A DNA stretch of 64,000 nucleotides, from positions 806,001-870,000 of the forward strand of contig NZ_JBHRXZ010000022.1 in the NCBI RefSeq assembly GCF_042648805.1. The letters are read 5' to 3'. Shown piece by piece: positions 55,969 to 64,000 of this stretch; position 1 is the stretch's first letter, and each line of letters opens with the position of its first letter. Both the position numbers and the translations under genes were made by a program. The DNA comes from Azomonas tarimensis (lineage in GTDB: Bacteria; Pseudomonadota; Gammaproteobacteria; Pseudomonadales; Pseudomonadaceae). The notes under the pieces were generated by a model. That model had not been told where the DNA came from. It worked only from the letters and a program-made list of their open reading frames with translations, and searched no databases.

Positions 55969-57054
55969 TCAGCGCCGCTCCAACAACACCCCACTTTCCA
56001 TATGGTGCGTATACGGAAATTGATCAAACAATGCACACCGCGTCACCCGATGGGTGTCATGGAGCTGCGCAATATTCGCCGCCAGCGTCTCCGGATTGCA
56101 GGAGATATACAGAATCCGCTCGAAACGCCGGGTCAGCTCGCAGGTGTCCGGGTCCATCCCGGCCCGCGGCGGGTCGACGAAGACGGTGCCGAAGTCGTAG
56201 CTCTTCAGGTCCACACCGGCCAGTCGGCGGAAGGGGCGGACTTCGTTCAGCGCCTGGGTCAGTTCCTCGGCGGAGAGGCGCACCAGGGTCACGTTGTCGA
56301 TGCCGTTGTCGGCCAGATTCGCCAGCGCGGCGTTGACTGAGGTCTTGCTGATCTCCGTTGCCAGCGCCTTGCGCGCCCGGGTCGCCAGCGGCAGGGTGAA
56401 GTTGCCGTTGCCGCAGTAGAGTTCCAGCAGATCATCGTCCCGCGGGCCCATGGCTTCATATGCCCAGTCGAGCATCTTGCCGGCGACCACGCCGTTGGGC
56501 TGGGTGAAGGCACCTTCGGGCTGGCGGTAGCGGAAAGTGCGCCCGGCCACGGTCATCTCTTCCTCGACGTAGTCCCGTCCGACCACCAGGCGCTGGCCGC
56601 GGGAGCGGCCGACGATGCTGGCGCCGAGCCTTGCCGACAGCGCCTCGGCGGCCGCCAGCCAGGCGTCGTCCAGCGGGCGGTGGTAGGCGAGGGTGATCAG
56701 CGCATCGCCGGCCAGGGTGGTGAGAAATTCCACCTGGAACAGCTTGAAGCCCAGCGCCGGGTCGGCCCAGCCGGCCTTGAGGTTCGGCATCAGTTCGTTG
56801 ATGCGCTTGCTGGCGATGGGGAAGTCGTCGAGCAGAATCGGGTTGCGGTTGTCACCTGGTTCGAACATCGCGTAATGGCGGTTTTCGCCCTCGCGCCAGA
56901 GGCGGAACTCGGTGCGCAGGCGGTAATGCTCGCGGGGCGAGTCGAAGACTTCCGGCTCGGGCGCGTCGAAGGGGGCGAGCAGCTCAACGAGGCGGGCCCG
57001 TTTCTCGGAGAGCTGGGCGTCGTACTGGGCGGGGTCGAAGTGCGGGCGGCTCAT
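55969..57054 (-). CDS. trmA: tRNA (uracil-5-)-methyltransferase
   Basis: 361 residues. MSRPHFDPAQYDAQLSEKRA, REHYRLRTEFRLWREGENRH, GAFTQPNGVVAGKMLDWAYE, LLELYCGNGNFTLPLATRAR (SAM site), VFVDPPRAGMDPDT and ILYISCNPETLAANIAQL with the catalytic cysteine. Makes ribothymidine-54 in tRNA. Start at 57054 is the conserved one. Confidence 0.97.
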   Translation of the reverse strand: MSRPHFDPAQYDAQLSEKRARLVELLAPFDAPEPEVFDSPREHYRLRTEFRLWREGENRHYAMFEPGDNRNPILLDDFPIASKRINELMPNLKAGWADPALGFKLFQVEFLTTLAGDALITLAYHRPLDDAWLAAAEALSARLGASIVGRSRGQRLVVGRDYVEEEMTVAGRTFRYRQPEGAFTQPNGVVAGKMLDWAYEAMGPRDDDLLELYCGNGNFTLPLATRARKALATEISKTSVNAALANLADNGIDNVTLVRLSAEELTQALNEVRPFRRLAGVDLKSYDFGTVFVDPPRAGMDPDTCELTRRFERILYISCNPETLAANIAQLHDTHRVTRCALFDQFPYTHHMESGVLLERR

Positions 57055-57148
57055 GGCGTCTCGGCTGGCTGGGCGAAAAGGCCGCGATTGTACGGCGCGG
57101 GGGCGGGGCTGTCAGGCCGTGGGGAGCGGGTGGCCTGAGCAGGTGATG

Positions 57149-57176
57149 CGAAGGGTGGGCTGAAGCCCACCCTTCG
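57149..57176. repeat. Perfect palindrome CGAAGGGTGGGC-TGAA-GCCCACCCTTCG
   Basis: A 12-bp perfect stem with a TGAA loop, between trmA and the NCS2 permease gene. Similar GTGGGCTGAAGCCCAC elements are dispersed in Pseudomonas genomes. It could terminate the permease transcript, though it lacks a T-run. Confidence 0.8.
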
Positions 57177-57239
57177 GAGGCGGTGTGCCGGCTTTCCGGC
57201 CGGCCTCGGCCTCCAGCGCTCTTTTCGGCTTTTGCACCG

Positions 57240-58532
57240 TCAGGCAAACCAGCCCAGCTTGATGACGAACAGCACCGAGAGAATCACCAGTGCCGGGTTC
57301 AACTCGCGCCCGCGGCCGGCGAGCAGCTTGATGGAGGTCCAGGCGATGAAGCCGAAGGCGATGCCGTTGGCGATGGAGAAGGTGAAGGGCATCGCCAGCG
57401 CGGCGATGGCCACCGGGGCGGCGACGGTGAGGTCGTCCCAGTCGATCTGCACCAGCGAGCTCATCATCAGTACGGCGATGAACAGCAGCGCGGGAGCGGT
57501 GGCGTAGGCCGGGACGGAGCCGGCCAGGGGCGCGAAGAACAGGCTGAGCAGGAACAGCAGGGCCACCACACAGGCGGTCAGCCCGGTGCGCCCGCCAGCG
57601 GCGATGCCGGCGGCCGACTCGATGTAGCTCGTGGTGGTGGAGGTGCCGAGGCCGGCGCCGGCCATGGTGGCGGTGCTGTCGGCCAGCAGGGCGCGGCCCA
57701 GGCGTGGCATCTTGCCGTCCTTGTCCAGCAGCTTGGCCTTTTGCGCGACGCCGACGAGGGTGCCGGAGGTATCGAACAGGTCGACGAACAGAAAGGCGAA
57801 GACCACGCTGATCAGGCCGATGTCCAGCGCGCCGAGGATGTCCAGCTGCAGGAAGGTGGGCGCAAGCGACGGCGGCATCGACATGACCCCGGCCAGCTCC
57901 GACAGCCCGAGCAGGATCGACAGGCCGGTCACCACCAGGATGCCGATCATCACCGCGCCGGTGACCTGGCGGTAGGCGAGGGCGGCGATGAGGATGAAGC
58001 CGAAGCATGCCAGCAGCGGGCCGCCGGCGGAGAGGTCGCCAAGGCTGACCAGGGTAGCCGGGTTGCCCACCACGATCCCGGCGTTCTGCAGGGCGATGAT
58101 CGCCAGGAACAGGCCGATCCCCGCGGCGATGCCGGCGCGAAGGGCCAGCGGAATGCTGTTGATGATCCATTCGCGGATCTTGAACACCGACAGCAGGAAA
58201 AAGATCGCACCGGACAGGAACACCGCCCCCAGCGCGGTCTGCCAAGTGTAGCCCATGGTCAGCACCACGGTGTAGGTGAAGAAGGCGTTCAGCCCCATGC
58301 CCGGCGCCAGGGCGATGGGGTAGTTGGCCACCAGGCCCATGATCGCCGAGCCGATGGCCGCGGCCAGGCAGGTGGCGACGAACACCGCACCGTGATCCAT
58401 GCCGGTTTCGGCAAGGATGCTGGGGTTGACGAAGAGGATGTAGGCCATCGTCAGGAAGGTGGTGAAGCCTGCCAGGACTTCCCGGCGCAGCGTGGTGTCG
58501 TGGGCCTGCAGTTGAAAGAGTCGCTCCAGCAT
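57240..58532 (-). CDS. NCS2-family purine permease (AzgA-type)
   Basis: 430 residues with twelve or more membrane segments. Start MLERLFQLQAHDTTLRREVL then AGFTTFLTMAYILFVNPSIL, NYPIALAPGMGLNAFFTYTV, DLFDTSGTLVGVAQKAKLLD and TTTSYIESAAGIAAGGRTGL: the AzgA-like branch (hypoxanthine/guanine/adenine:H+ symporter), not the UraA branch. Start 58532 has CGGAGAC upstream; 28 more codons are open but not conserved. Divergent from the molybdoenzyme maturation gene 350 bp away, consistent with purine nitrogen use. Confidence 0.92.
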   Translation of the reverse strand: MLERLFQLQAHDTTLRREVLAGFTTFLTMAYILFVNPSILAETGMDHGAVFVATCLAAAIGSAIMGLVANYPIALAPGMGLNAFFTYTVVLTMGYTWQTALGAVFLSGAIFFLLSVFKIREWIINSIPLALRAGIAAGIGLFLAIIALQNAGIVVGNPATLVSLGDLSAGGPLLACFGFILIAALAYRQVTGAVMIGILVVTGLSILLGLSELAGVMSMPPSLAPTFLQLDILGALDIGLISVVFAFLFVDLFDTSGTLVGVAQKAKLLDKDGKMPRLGRALLADSTATMAGAGLGTSTTTSYIESAAGIAAGGRTGLTACVVALLFLLSLFFAPLAGSVPAYATAPALLFIAVLMMSSLVQIDWDDLTVAAPVAIAALAMPFTFSIANGIAFGFIAWTSIKLLAGRGRELNPALVILSVLFVIKLGWFA

Positions 58533-58882
58533 GGGTGTCTCCGTCGCGTCAGCCCTGCTGTCGCACGGCTTGTGGGTGGTTGATGGCGCTTTGATGAGAG
58601 GGGTCGCTGTTGCCACGGTTCCCCGGTCGTCGTCCGAGTTCCGGAAAAGCGTGGCGGGTCGGATGGGCGGTGCCCGACCTTTCGCTAGTACCCGGCGGGC
58701 CGGGCGGCGCCCATCATGTTCTCATAAGGGCGCGCAAAGGTGCGGGGCAAAGCGGTCGAAGGCTCTATCAGGGCTGCCGCCAATGACCGACGCGCTCGGC
58801 CAGGCAACCGGTCGAACCGCCCGACTCATCAGAGGTCTTCACACGGCCGCTCCTGGCGCCGTGCACGTGAACGAGGAAACAA
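58533..58882. other. 350-bp divergent intergenic region with GC-rich inverted repeats
   Basis: No gene seen. It must hold the promoters of the purine permease (left) and the XdhC-like gene (right). Strong local pairing is possible at 58655-58720 (GGGTCGGATGGGCGGTGCCC with GGGCGGCGCCC). I could not match it to a known purine riboswitch on either strand. Confidence 0.45.
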
Positions 58883-59854
58883 ATGGATGCAGTGGATCTG
58901 ACGGTTCTTCGGCGCGCCCGCGATTGGCTCGCTGACGGCCATTCGGTATTGCTCTACACCGTGGTGGAAACCTGGGGCAGCGCGCCGCGACCGGTCGGTT
59001 CGTTGCTGGCCCTGCGTGAGGACGGCCGGGTCGAAGGCTCGGTGTCTGGCGGTTGCATCGAGGACGATCTGCTGGCGCGCCTGCCGCTGGAGGATAACGA
59101 TGACTGCGAACTCCTGACTTACGGCATCAGCAAAGACGAGTCGGCGCGCTTCGGGCTGCCGTGCGGGGGTACCCTCAGGTTGGTGCGAGAGCCCCTGCGC
59201 AAGGTCGGCTGGATCGACGACCTGCTCAAGCGTTGTGCCTCCCATCAGCGGGTGGTGCGCAAGCTCGACCTGGCCAGCGGCCGGGTCGAACTGAAGGCCG
59301 CCGATGCGCCCGAGCCGTTGCGTTTCGACGGCAAGACCTTGCGCGCGCCCTTCGGTCCGGCTTGGCGGCTATTGCTCATCGGTGCCGGGCAGCTGTCACG
59401 CTATGTGGCGGACCTGGCGATCGGGCTGGGCTTCGAGGTGCTGATCTGCGATCCGCGCGAGGCCTACGCGCAGGACTGGGACGAGTCTCGAGTGCGTTTC
59501 GTCGGCGGCATGCCCGACGACGCGGTACTGACCATCGAGCCCGACGCCCATACCGCGGTGGTGGCGCTCACCCATGATCCGCGTCTGGATGACATGGCAC
59601 TGCTCACCGCGCTCAAGTCCGACGCTTTCTACGTCGGCGCGCTGGGCTCGCAGGCGAACAACGACAAACGCAAGGAGCGCTTGCTCAGCCTGGGCCTGCC
59701 CGAGGCGGCGGTGGCGCGTCTGCATGGGCCGATCGGGCTGCCCATTGGCAGCCGTACGCCGCCGGAAATCGCTCTGTCGCTGATGGCCGAGGTGGTCGCC
59801 CTGCGCAATGGGGCCGTACAGCACACTGCGCTGCGCTCGGTTCGCTGTGCCTGA
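58883..59854 (+). CDS. XdhC/CoxF-family molybdenum cofactor chaperone
   Basis: 323 residues. N-terminal CoxI-type domain: DWLADGHSVLLYTVVETWGS, APRPVGSLLALREDGRVEGS and VSGGCIEDDLLARL; C-terminal Rossmann domain: WRLLLIGAGQLSRYVADLAI, DAFYVGALGSQANNDKRKER and GPIGLPIGSRTPPEIALSLM. Proteins of this type (XdhC, PaoD) bind the molybdenum cofactor, protect or sulfurate it and hand it to the apo-enzyme encoded by the next genes. GAGGAAACAA precedes the ATG. The next gene starts 8 bp before its stop. Confidence 0.92.
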   Translation: MDAVDLTVLRRARDWLADGHSVLLYTVVETWGSAPRPVGSLLALREDGRVEGSVSGGCIEDDLLARLPLEDNDDCELLTYGISKDESARFGLPCGGTLRLVREPLRKVGWIDDLLKRCASHQRVVRKLDLASGRVELKAADAPEPLRFDGKTLRAPFGPAWRLLLIGAGQLSRYVADLAIGLGFEVLICDPREAYAQDWDESRVRFVGGMPDDAVLTIEPDAHTAVVALTHDPRLDDMALLTALKSDAFYVGALGSQANNDKRKERLLSLGLPEAAVARLHGPIGLPIGSRTPPEIALSLMAEVVALRNGAVQHTALRSVRCA

Positions 59855-60431
59855 AGCCGGGGTCTGCGCCCTGGTGCTCGCTGCCGGTCTCGGTCGCCGT
59901 TACCGGGCCGAAAGCGGCGAAGACAAGCTGCTGGCGCCCTGCGATCCCGGCGCCGCATCCCCCGCGGTGCTGCAGCGTACCCTCGCGGCGCTGAGCGGGG
60001 TGGCCGAGCGGGTGGTGGTGGTGATCCGCCGCGAACACCCGCGCCTGGCCGACGCCGTGGCGGCCTGGCAGCCCGAGGCGCAACGCCTGCTGATCGACAC
60101 CGATGGCCTGGGCACCAGCCTGGCGCGCGCCGTGGCAGCCAGCCCGGTCTCCCGCGGCTGGCTGGTGACCCTGGGTGACATGCCCTATGTCCGCCCGGAC
60201 ACCTACGCCTGCCTGGCCGCCGCTCTGGATCGGCGTGGGCTGATCCTGCCCACCTACGATGGCCAACCGGGGCACCCCCGATGCATCGGCGCCGATCATG
60301 CCGACGCCCTGCTCCGGCTAACAGGCGACCGCGGCGCCCAGGCGTTGTTTGCCGGCGCGACGGTACAGCGTCTCGCCGTGGACGATCCGGGAATCCTCAA
60401 GGACATCGACCGTCCCGGCGATCGCTGCTGA
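59847..60431 (+). CDS. MobA/MocA-like nucleotidyltransferase
   Basis: 194 residues from GTG at 59847, overlapping the previous gene by 8 bp. CALVLAAGLGRRYRAESGED with DKLLAPCDPG is the nucleotide-binding start; GWLVTLGDMPYVRPDTYACL carries the metal-binding aspartate, and YDGQPGHPRCIG follows. This is the MocA branch (CTP:molybdopterin cytidylyltransferase) that makes MCD cofactor for enzymes such as PaoABC. An upstream ATG in frame (59808) lies wholly within the chaperone gene. Linked to the molybdoenzyme genes downstream. Confidence 0.86.
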   Translation: MPEAGVCALVLAAGLGRRYRAESGEDKLLAPCDPGAASPAVLQRTLAALSGVAERVVVVIRREHPRLADAVAAWQPEAQRLLIDTDGLGTSLARAVAASPVSRGWLVTLGDMPYVRPDTYACLAAALDRRGLILPTYDGQPGHPRCIGADHADALLRLTGDRGAQALFAGATVQRLAVDDPGILKDIDRPGDRC

Positions 60432-60523
60432 CGGGATCGCCTGGCGCGCTGCGTCGGTCAGCCTGAACCCATTCCACGCCTCGGCAGTCGTACCCCCAAC
60501 GCCCGCCAACAGCTGAGGCCGTC

Positions 60524-61006
60524 ATGCCCGACACCCTTGCGATCACCCTTGAACTCAATGGCCAGTCCCGCCAGCTGGAGGTCGAGCCCTGGGTCACGCT
60601 GCTCGATCTGCTACGCGACCGGCTCGGCCTGACCGGCACCAAGAAGGGCTGCGGCCACGGTCAGTGCGGCGCCTGCACCGTGCTGCTCGACGGCAAGCGA
60701 ATCAACGCCTGCCTGACCCTGGCGGTGATGCACGACGGCTGCCGGCTGACCACCATCGAGGGGCTGGCCAGAGGCGACGAACTTCATCCGATGCAGGCCG
60801 CCTTCGTTCGCCACGACGCCTTCCAGTGCGGCTATTGCACGCCCGGGCAGATCTGCTCGGCGGTCGGCCTGGCTCTCGAGAAGCATGCTGGCAGCCGCGA
60901 CGAGATCCGTGAGCAGATGAGCGGCAACCTCTGCCGCTGTGGAGCCTATCCCAACATCCTCGCCGCCATCGAAGAGGCCCTGCCCGCCTCCGGAGAAGAG
61001 CCATGA
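60524..61006 (+). CDS. paoA: Molybdenum aldehyde oxidoreductase, [2Fe-2S] subunit
   Basis: 160 residues. Plant-type ferredoxin cluster GCGHGQCGACTVLLDGKRIN with a later NACLTL, then a helical domain with the second cluster CGYCTPGQ and GNLCRCGAYPNI. Start at 60524 (MPDTLAITLELNGQSRQLEV). Small subunit of a xanthine-oxidase-family enzyme, relaying electrons from the molybdenum to the FAD. No Tat signal is present, unlike E. coli PaoA, so the enzyme is probably cytoplasmic. Overlaps the next gene by 4 bases (ATGA). Confidence 0.9.
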   Translation: MPDTLAITLELNGQSRQLEVEPWVTLLDLLRDRLGLTGTKKGCGHGQCGACTVLLDGKRINACLTLAVMHDGCRLTTIEGLARGDELHPMQAAFVRHDAFQCGYCTPGQICSAVGLALEKHAGSRDEIREQMSGNLCRCGAYPNILAAIEEALPASGEEP

Positions 61007-61992
61007 CTCCCTTTCACTACAGCCGTCCTGCACAGGTCGAGGAAGCCATCGCCCTGTTCGGACCGGACGCTCGCTTCATCGCCGGCGGCACCAATCTGCT
61101 TGACCTGATGCAGGAAAACGTCGCCCGTCCGGCCCATCTGATCGATATCAATCGCCTGCCGTTGCACCAGGTCGAGGATACCGCCGAGGGCGGGCTGCGC
61201 ATCGGCGCGCTGGTGAGCAATGCAGACCTGGCCTGGCATCCGCAGATCCGGCAGCATTACCCGATGCTTTCACGGGCCATTCTCGCCGGGGCCTCGCCGC
61301 AGTTGCGCAACAAGGCCAGTACCGGAGGCAATCTGCTGCAGCGCACCCGCTGCTACTACTTCTACGACGCCGGCACCCCCTGCAACAAGCGCGAACCCGG
61401 GTCGGGCTGCCCGGCCCGCGAAGGGCTCAACCGCATCCACGCGATCCTTGGCGCCAGCGAGGCCTGCGTCGCCGTACATCCGTCCGACATGTGCGTGGCG
61501 CTGGCCGCGCTGGAGGCGGTGGTGCGGGTACAGGGACCGGCGGGCGAGCGGTGCGTGCCCTTCGCCGACTTCCATCGCCTGCCGGGCGAAAATCCCGAGC
61601 TGGACAACACCCTGGCGCCGGGCGAGCTGATCCTGGCCGTCGAACTGCCGCCTGCGGGCTTTGCCGCCCACAGTGACTACCTCAAGCTGCGCGACCGGGC
61701 GTCCTACGCCTTCGCCCTGGTCTCGGTGGCAGCGGCGCTGGAGCTTGGCGAAGGCCAGAAGATCCTGGGCGCGCGAATCGCCCTGGGCGGCGTGGCCCAC
61801 AAACCCTGGCGGGTGCCCGAGGCCGAGCAACTGCTGGTGGGCCGAGCGCCTGATGCGGAGGCATTCGCCGAGGCCGCCGACCGGCTGCTGGACGGCGCCA
61901 CGCCCCTGGCGCACAACGGCTTCAAGGTGGAACTGGCGCACCGGGCGGTGGTTCGTGCGCTCTTCAACGCGACCCGGGGAGACCTGCGATGA
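61003..61992 (+). CDS. paoB: Molybdenum aldehyde oxidoreductase, FAD/[4Fe-4S] subunit
   Basis: 329 residues. FIAGGTNLLDLMQENVARPA binds FAD; ASPQLRNKASTGGNLLQRTR continues the FAD domain. The loop LQRTRCYYFYDAGTPCNKRE with PGSGCPA supplies cysteines for an extra [4Fe-4S] cluster, as in E. coli PaoB; ordinary xanthine dehydrogenases lack this loop. C-terminal domain: YLKLRDRASYAFALVSVAAA. It passes electrons out to an acceptor. Overlaps the large-subunit gene by 4 bases. Confidence 0.9.
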   Translation: MTPFHYSRPAQVEEAIALFGPDARFIAGGTNLLDLMQENVARPAHLIDINRLPLHQVEDTAEGGLRIGALVSNADLAWHPQIRQHYPMLSRAILAGASPQLRNKASTGGNLLQRTRCYYFYDAGTPCNKREPGSGCPAREGLNRIHAILGASEACVAVHPSDMCVALAALEAVVRVQGPAGERCVPFADFHRLPGENPELDNTLAPGELILAVELPPAGFAAHSDYLKLRDRASYAFALVSVAAALELGEGQKILGARIALGGVAHKPWRVPEAEQLLVGRAPDAEAFAEAADRLLDGATPLAHNGFKVELAHRAVVRALFNATRGDLR

Positions 61993-64000
61993 ACAGCCCT
62001 CGTCCGCTGGGCCAGCCGCTCGACCGGGTCGACGGCCCGCTCAAGGTTACCGGCCAGGCACGCTATGCCGCCGAATTCCATCAACCGGGCATGCTCTACG
62101 GCAGCGTGATCAGCAGTACCATCGCGCGCGGTCGGGTCCGCACCCTCGACACCCATCCCGCCGAATCCCTGCCGGGTGTCCGGCTGGTGCTGACCCACCT
62201 CAACCGGCCGCCGATCGCCGGGTATGACGAGCCTTATGAGGACGCCGATGCCGCCGATGGCTCGCCGTTCCGCCCGCTGTACAACGACCGGGTACTCTAC
62301 AGCGGCCAGCCGCTGGCACTGGTGGTGGCCGACAGCGAGGAACTGGCGCGCTATGCCGGGTCGCTCATCCGTATCGACTATGAGCAAGGCGAGCACCAGA
62401 CCGATCTTTCGCTGGTGCTGGCTGAGGCCCACGAGGCGCCCGCCGAGCTGCCGCCGGCCCGTGGGGACGCCGAAAGTGCCCTGCGCAACGCCCCGGTGCG
62501 CCTCGAGCCGCAGTACGAAACGGCCGCCGAACACCACAACCCCATGGAGATGCACGCCTCGACCGTGTTCTACCAGGTGGACGGCAGCCTGGTGGTGCAC
62601 GACAAGACCCAGGGTGTGCAGAATTGCCAGCGCTACCTGGAAGAAGTGTTCGACCTGAAAGGACAGGTGCGGGTGCTCTCGCCCTATGTAGGGGGCGCCT
62701 TTGGCTCTGGCCTGCGCCCGCAATACCAGTTGCCGCTGGCGGTGATGGCGGCGCTCAAGCTCAAGCATTCGGTGCGGGTGGTGCTCAGCCGCCAGCAGAT
62801 GTTCACCTTCGGCTACCGTCCGCGAACCCTGCAGCGACTGGCGCTCGGTGCTTCCGCCGAGGGGCGCCTGGAAGCCATCACCCACCATGCCATCGGCCAG
62901 ACCTCGCGCTTCGAGGACTTCACCGAGCACGAGGTGGAGTGGTCCGGCATGCTCTATCGCTGCGACAACGTCCAGTTGGGCTACCGGCTGGCACCGCTGG
63001 ACGTCTACACGCCGCTGGACATGCGTGCGCCGGGAGCGACCATTGGCGTCTACGCCCTGGAGTGCGCCATGGACGAGCTGGCCCATGCCGCCGGGGTGGA
63101 TCCGCTGGAGTTACGCCTGCGCAACTACAGCGACCTGAACGGCAATACCGGCAAGCCCTATTCGAGCAAGGCGCTGCGTGAGTGCTACGCCCAGGGCGCC
63201 GCGCGCTTTGGCTGGACAGACCGCGCCGCGGCGCCGCGCAGCCTGCGCGACGGACAGGAACTGATCGGCATGGGCATGGCCACCGGTGTCTGGGAAGCCA
63301 TGGTGATGCCGGCCAGCGCCAAGGCCTGTCTCGAGGAAAACGGGCGGCTGGTGGTCAGCAGCGCCACCGCCGACATGGGCACCGGCACCTACACGGTGAT
63401 GACCCAGATCGCCGCCGACGCCATGGGGCTGCCGATGGAGCAGGTGGAGTTTCGCCTGGGCGACTCGAACCTGTCACAGGCACCGCTCTCCGGTGGTTCG
63501 GCGACGGTGTCTTCGGTTGGCAGCGCCGTGCTCAAGGCTTGCGAGCTGTTGCAGCAGCGAATCCTCGATGCGGCCCAGCAGTCGCCGGCCTCGCCTTTCA
63601 CCGGGCTCGGCCTCGAGCAGGTGGGCTTTGACGGCGGCGAACTCTTCGTCCGCAGCAACCCGCAGACGCGCGCGTCCCTCGGCCAGGTGGTGCAGGTAGC
63701 GGGACATCTGGAGGCCGAGGCCAGCTTCGAGGCCGGCGAGGCGCGTGATGACTGGTCCACCTCGACCCACTCGGCGGTCTTCGTCGAAGTCCGCGTGGAC
63801 GAGGCGCTGGGCACCATCAGGGTCAGCCGGGTGGTCAGTGCCGTTGCCGCCGGAAAGGTGGTCAATCCCAAGACTGCGGCCAACCAAATCATGGGTGGCG
63901 TGGTCTGGGGCATCGGTCAGGCGCTGCACGAGGAGACATTGATCGACCACAACCTCGGGCGCTACATGAACCACAACCTGTCCGAGTACCATATCCCGGT
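61989..64000 (+). CDS. paoC: Molybdenum aldehyde oxidoreductase, molybdopterin-binding large subunit (partial)
   Basis: 670 codons are visible and the frame is open at the window end. LGQPLDRVDGPLKVTGQARY, YDEPYEDADAADGSPFRPLY, VLSPYVGGAFGSGLRPQYQL (first molybdopterin loop), VVSSATADMGTGTYTVMTQI, GDSNLSQAPLSGGSATVSSV and NQIMGGVVWGIGQALHEE match the YagR/PaoC/MopB2 type. The catalytic glutamate lies beyond the window. It oxidises aromatic or aliphatic aldehydes to acids. ATG at 61989 overlaps the previous stop (ATGA). Confidence 0.9.
   Translation, partial: MNSPRPLGQPLDRVDGPLKVTGQARYAAEFHQPGMLYGSVISSTIARGRVRTLDTHPAESLPGVRLVLTHLNRPPIAGYDEPYEDADAADGSPFRPLYNDRVLYSGQPLALVVADSEELARYAGSLIRIDYEQGEHQTDLSLVLAEAHEAPAELPPARGDAESALRNAPVRLEPQYETAAEHHNPMEMHASTVFYQVDGSLVVHDKTQGVQNCQRYLEEVFDLKGQVRVLSPYVGGAFGSGLRPQYQLPLAVMAALKLKHSVRVVLSRQQMFTFGYRPRTLQRLALGASAEGRLEAITHHAIGQTSRFEDFTEHEVEWSGMLYRCDNVQLGYRLAPLDVYTPLDMRAPGATIGVYALECAMDELAHAAGVDPLELRLRNYSDLNGNTGKPYSSKALRECYAQGAARFGWTDRAAAPRSLRDGQELIGMGMATGVWEAMVMPASAKACLEENGRLVVSSATADMGTGTYTVMTQIAADAMGLPMEQVEFRLGDSNLSQAPLSGGSATVSSVGSAVLKACELLQQRILDAAQQSPASPFTGLGLEQVGFDGGELFVRSNPQTRASLGQVVQVAGHLEAEASFEAGEARDDWSTSTHSAVFVEVRVDEALGTIRVSRVVSAVAAGKVVNPKTAANQIMGGVVWGIGQALHEETLIDHNLGRYMNHNLSEYHIP

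Noticed and set aside
58655..58720. A purine or xanthine riboswitch ahead of the NCS2 permease
   Set aside because: Strong GC pairing exists but I could not find the conserved core of any known purine-sensing RNA on either strand.

Overview
The window is high-GC, densely packed chromosomal DNA of a Pseudomonas-type gammaproteobacterium. The evidence is the gene content and order (ureD-ureA-acetyltransferase-ureB-ureC, a DksA-like zinc finger and an oxaloacetate decarboxylase close together, as I recall for P. aeruginosa PA4864-PA4872), Pseudomonas-type REP palindromes (TAGGAGCGAGCTTGCTCGCG), XylS/BenR and OprD families, -24/-12 promoters, and a CrcZ-like RNA. Species cannot be fixed by eye. 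No rRNA, tRNA, CRISPR array or intact insertion sequence was seen.

Layout. 1-4570: housekeeping genes (isocitrate-lyase-fold decarboxylase, glutathione peroxidase, DksA-like protein, exported methyltransferase, amino acid permease whose 3' end is tandemly triplicated). 4928-10090: orphan histidine kinase, then ureD-ureA-GNAT-ureB-ureC, all on the minus strand. 10200-11207: a non-coding gene resembling the Hfq/Crc decoy RNAs CrcZ/CrcX/CrcY, with its own sigma-54 promoter, then a small membrane protein. 11224-15603: a MucD-like protease, a membrane hydrolase and a nitronate monooxygenase. 15635-19658: a flavin monooxygenase facing an AcoR-type sigma-54 activator, with a -24/-12 promoter and a perfect palindrome between them. 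19681-20385: REPIN array. 20424-23749: assimilatory nitrite reductase nirBD behind a sigma-54 promoter and an ANTAR-type attenuator.

23750-32865 looks like an accessory island: a Cys-rich copper-storage protein, gene remnants (MFS fragment, RNase Z fragment), and a XylS-type regulator with a benzoate-type ring-hydroxylating dioxygenase (two oxygenase subunits and reductase), an aromatic acid symporter and an OprD porin. The cis-diol dehydrogenase expected for benzoate is absent, which suggests an ortho-substituted benzoate (halobenzoate or anthranilate).

32866-36616 holds a Na+/Ca2+ exchanger, small membrane or exported proteins and a MOSC protein. 36790-42558 is the urea ABC transporter urtABCDE with a sigma-54 promoter and an NtrC-like site. 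42825-57054 is core metabolism and RNA biology (rluE, Lrp, fieF, hrpB, rhlE, tesB, HDAC-like, trmA). 57240-64000 holds a purine permease and an XdhC / MobA-like / PaoABC-type molybdenum aldehyde oxidoreductase cluster whose last gene runs off the window.

Common themes are nitrogen scavenging (urea uptake, urease, nitrite reduction, purine permease) under sigma-54/NtrC-like control, and catabolic genes whose start regions carry AANAANAA motifs that the decoy RNA would relieve. All base and residue positions come from reading the sequence; family and pathway statements are from memory and no searches were run.
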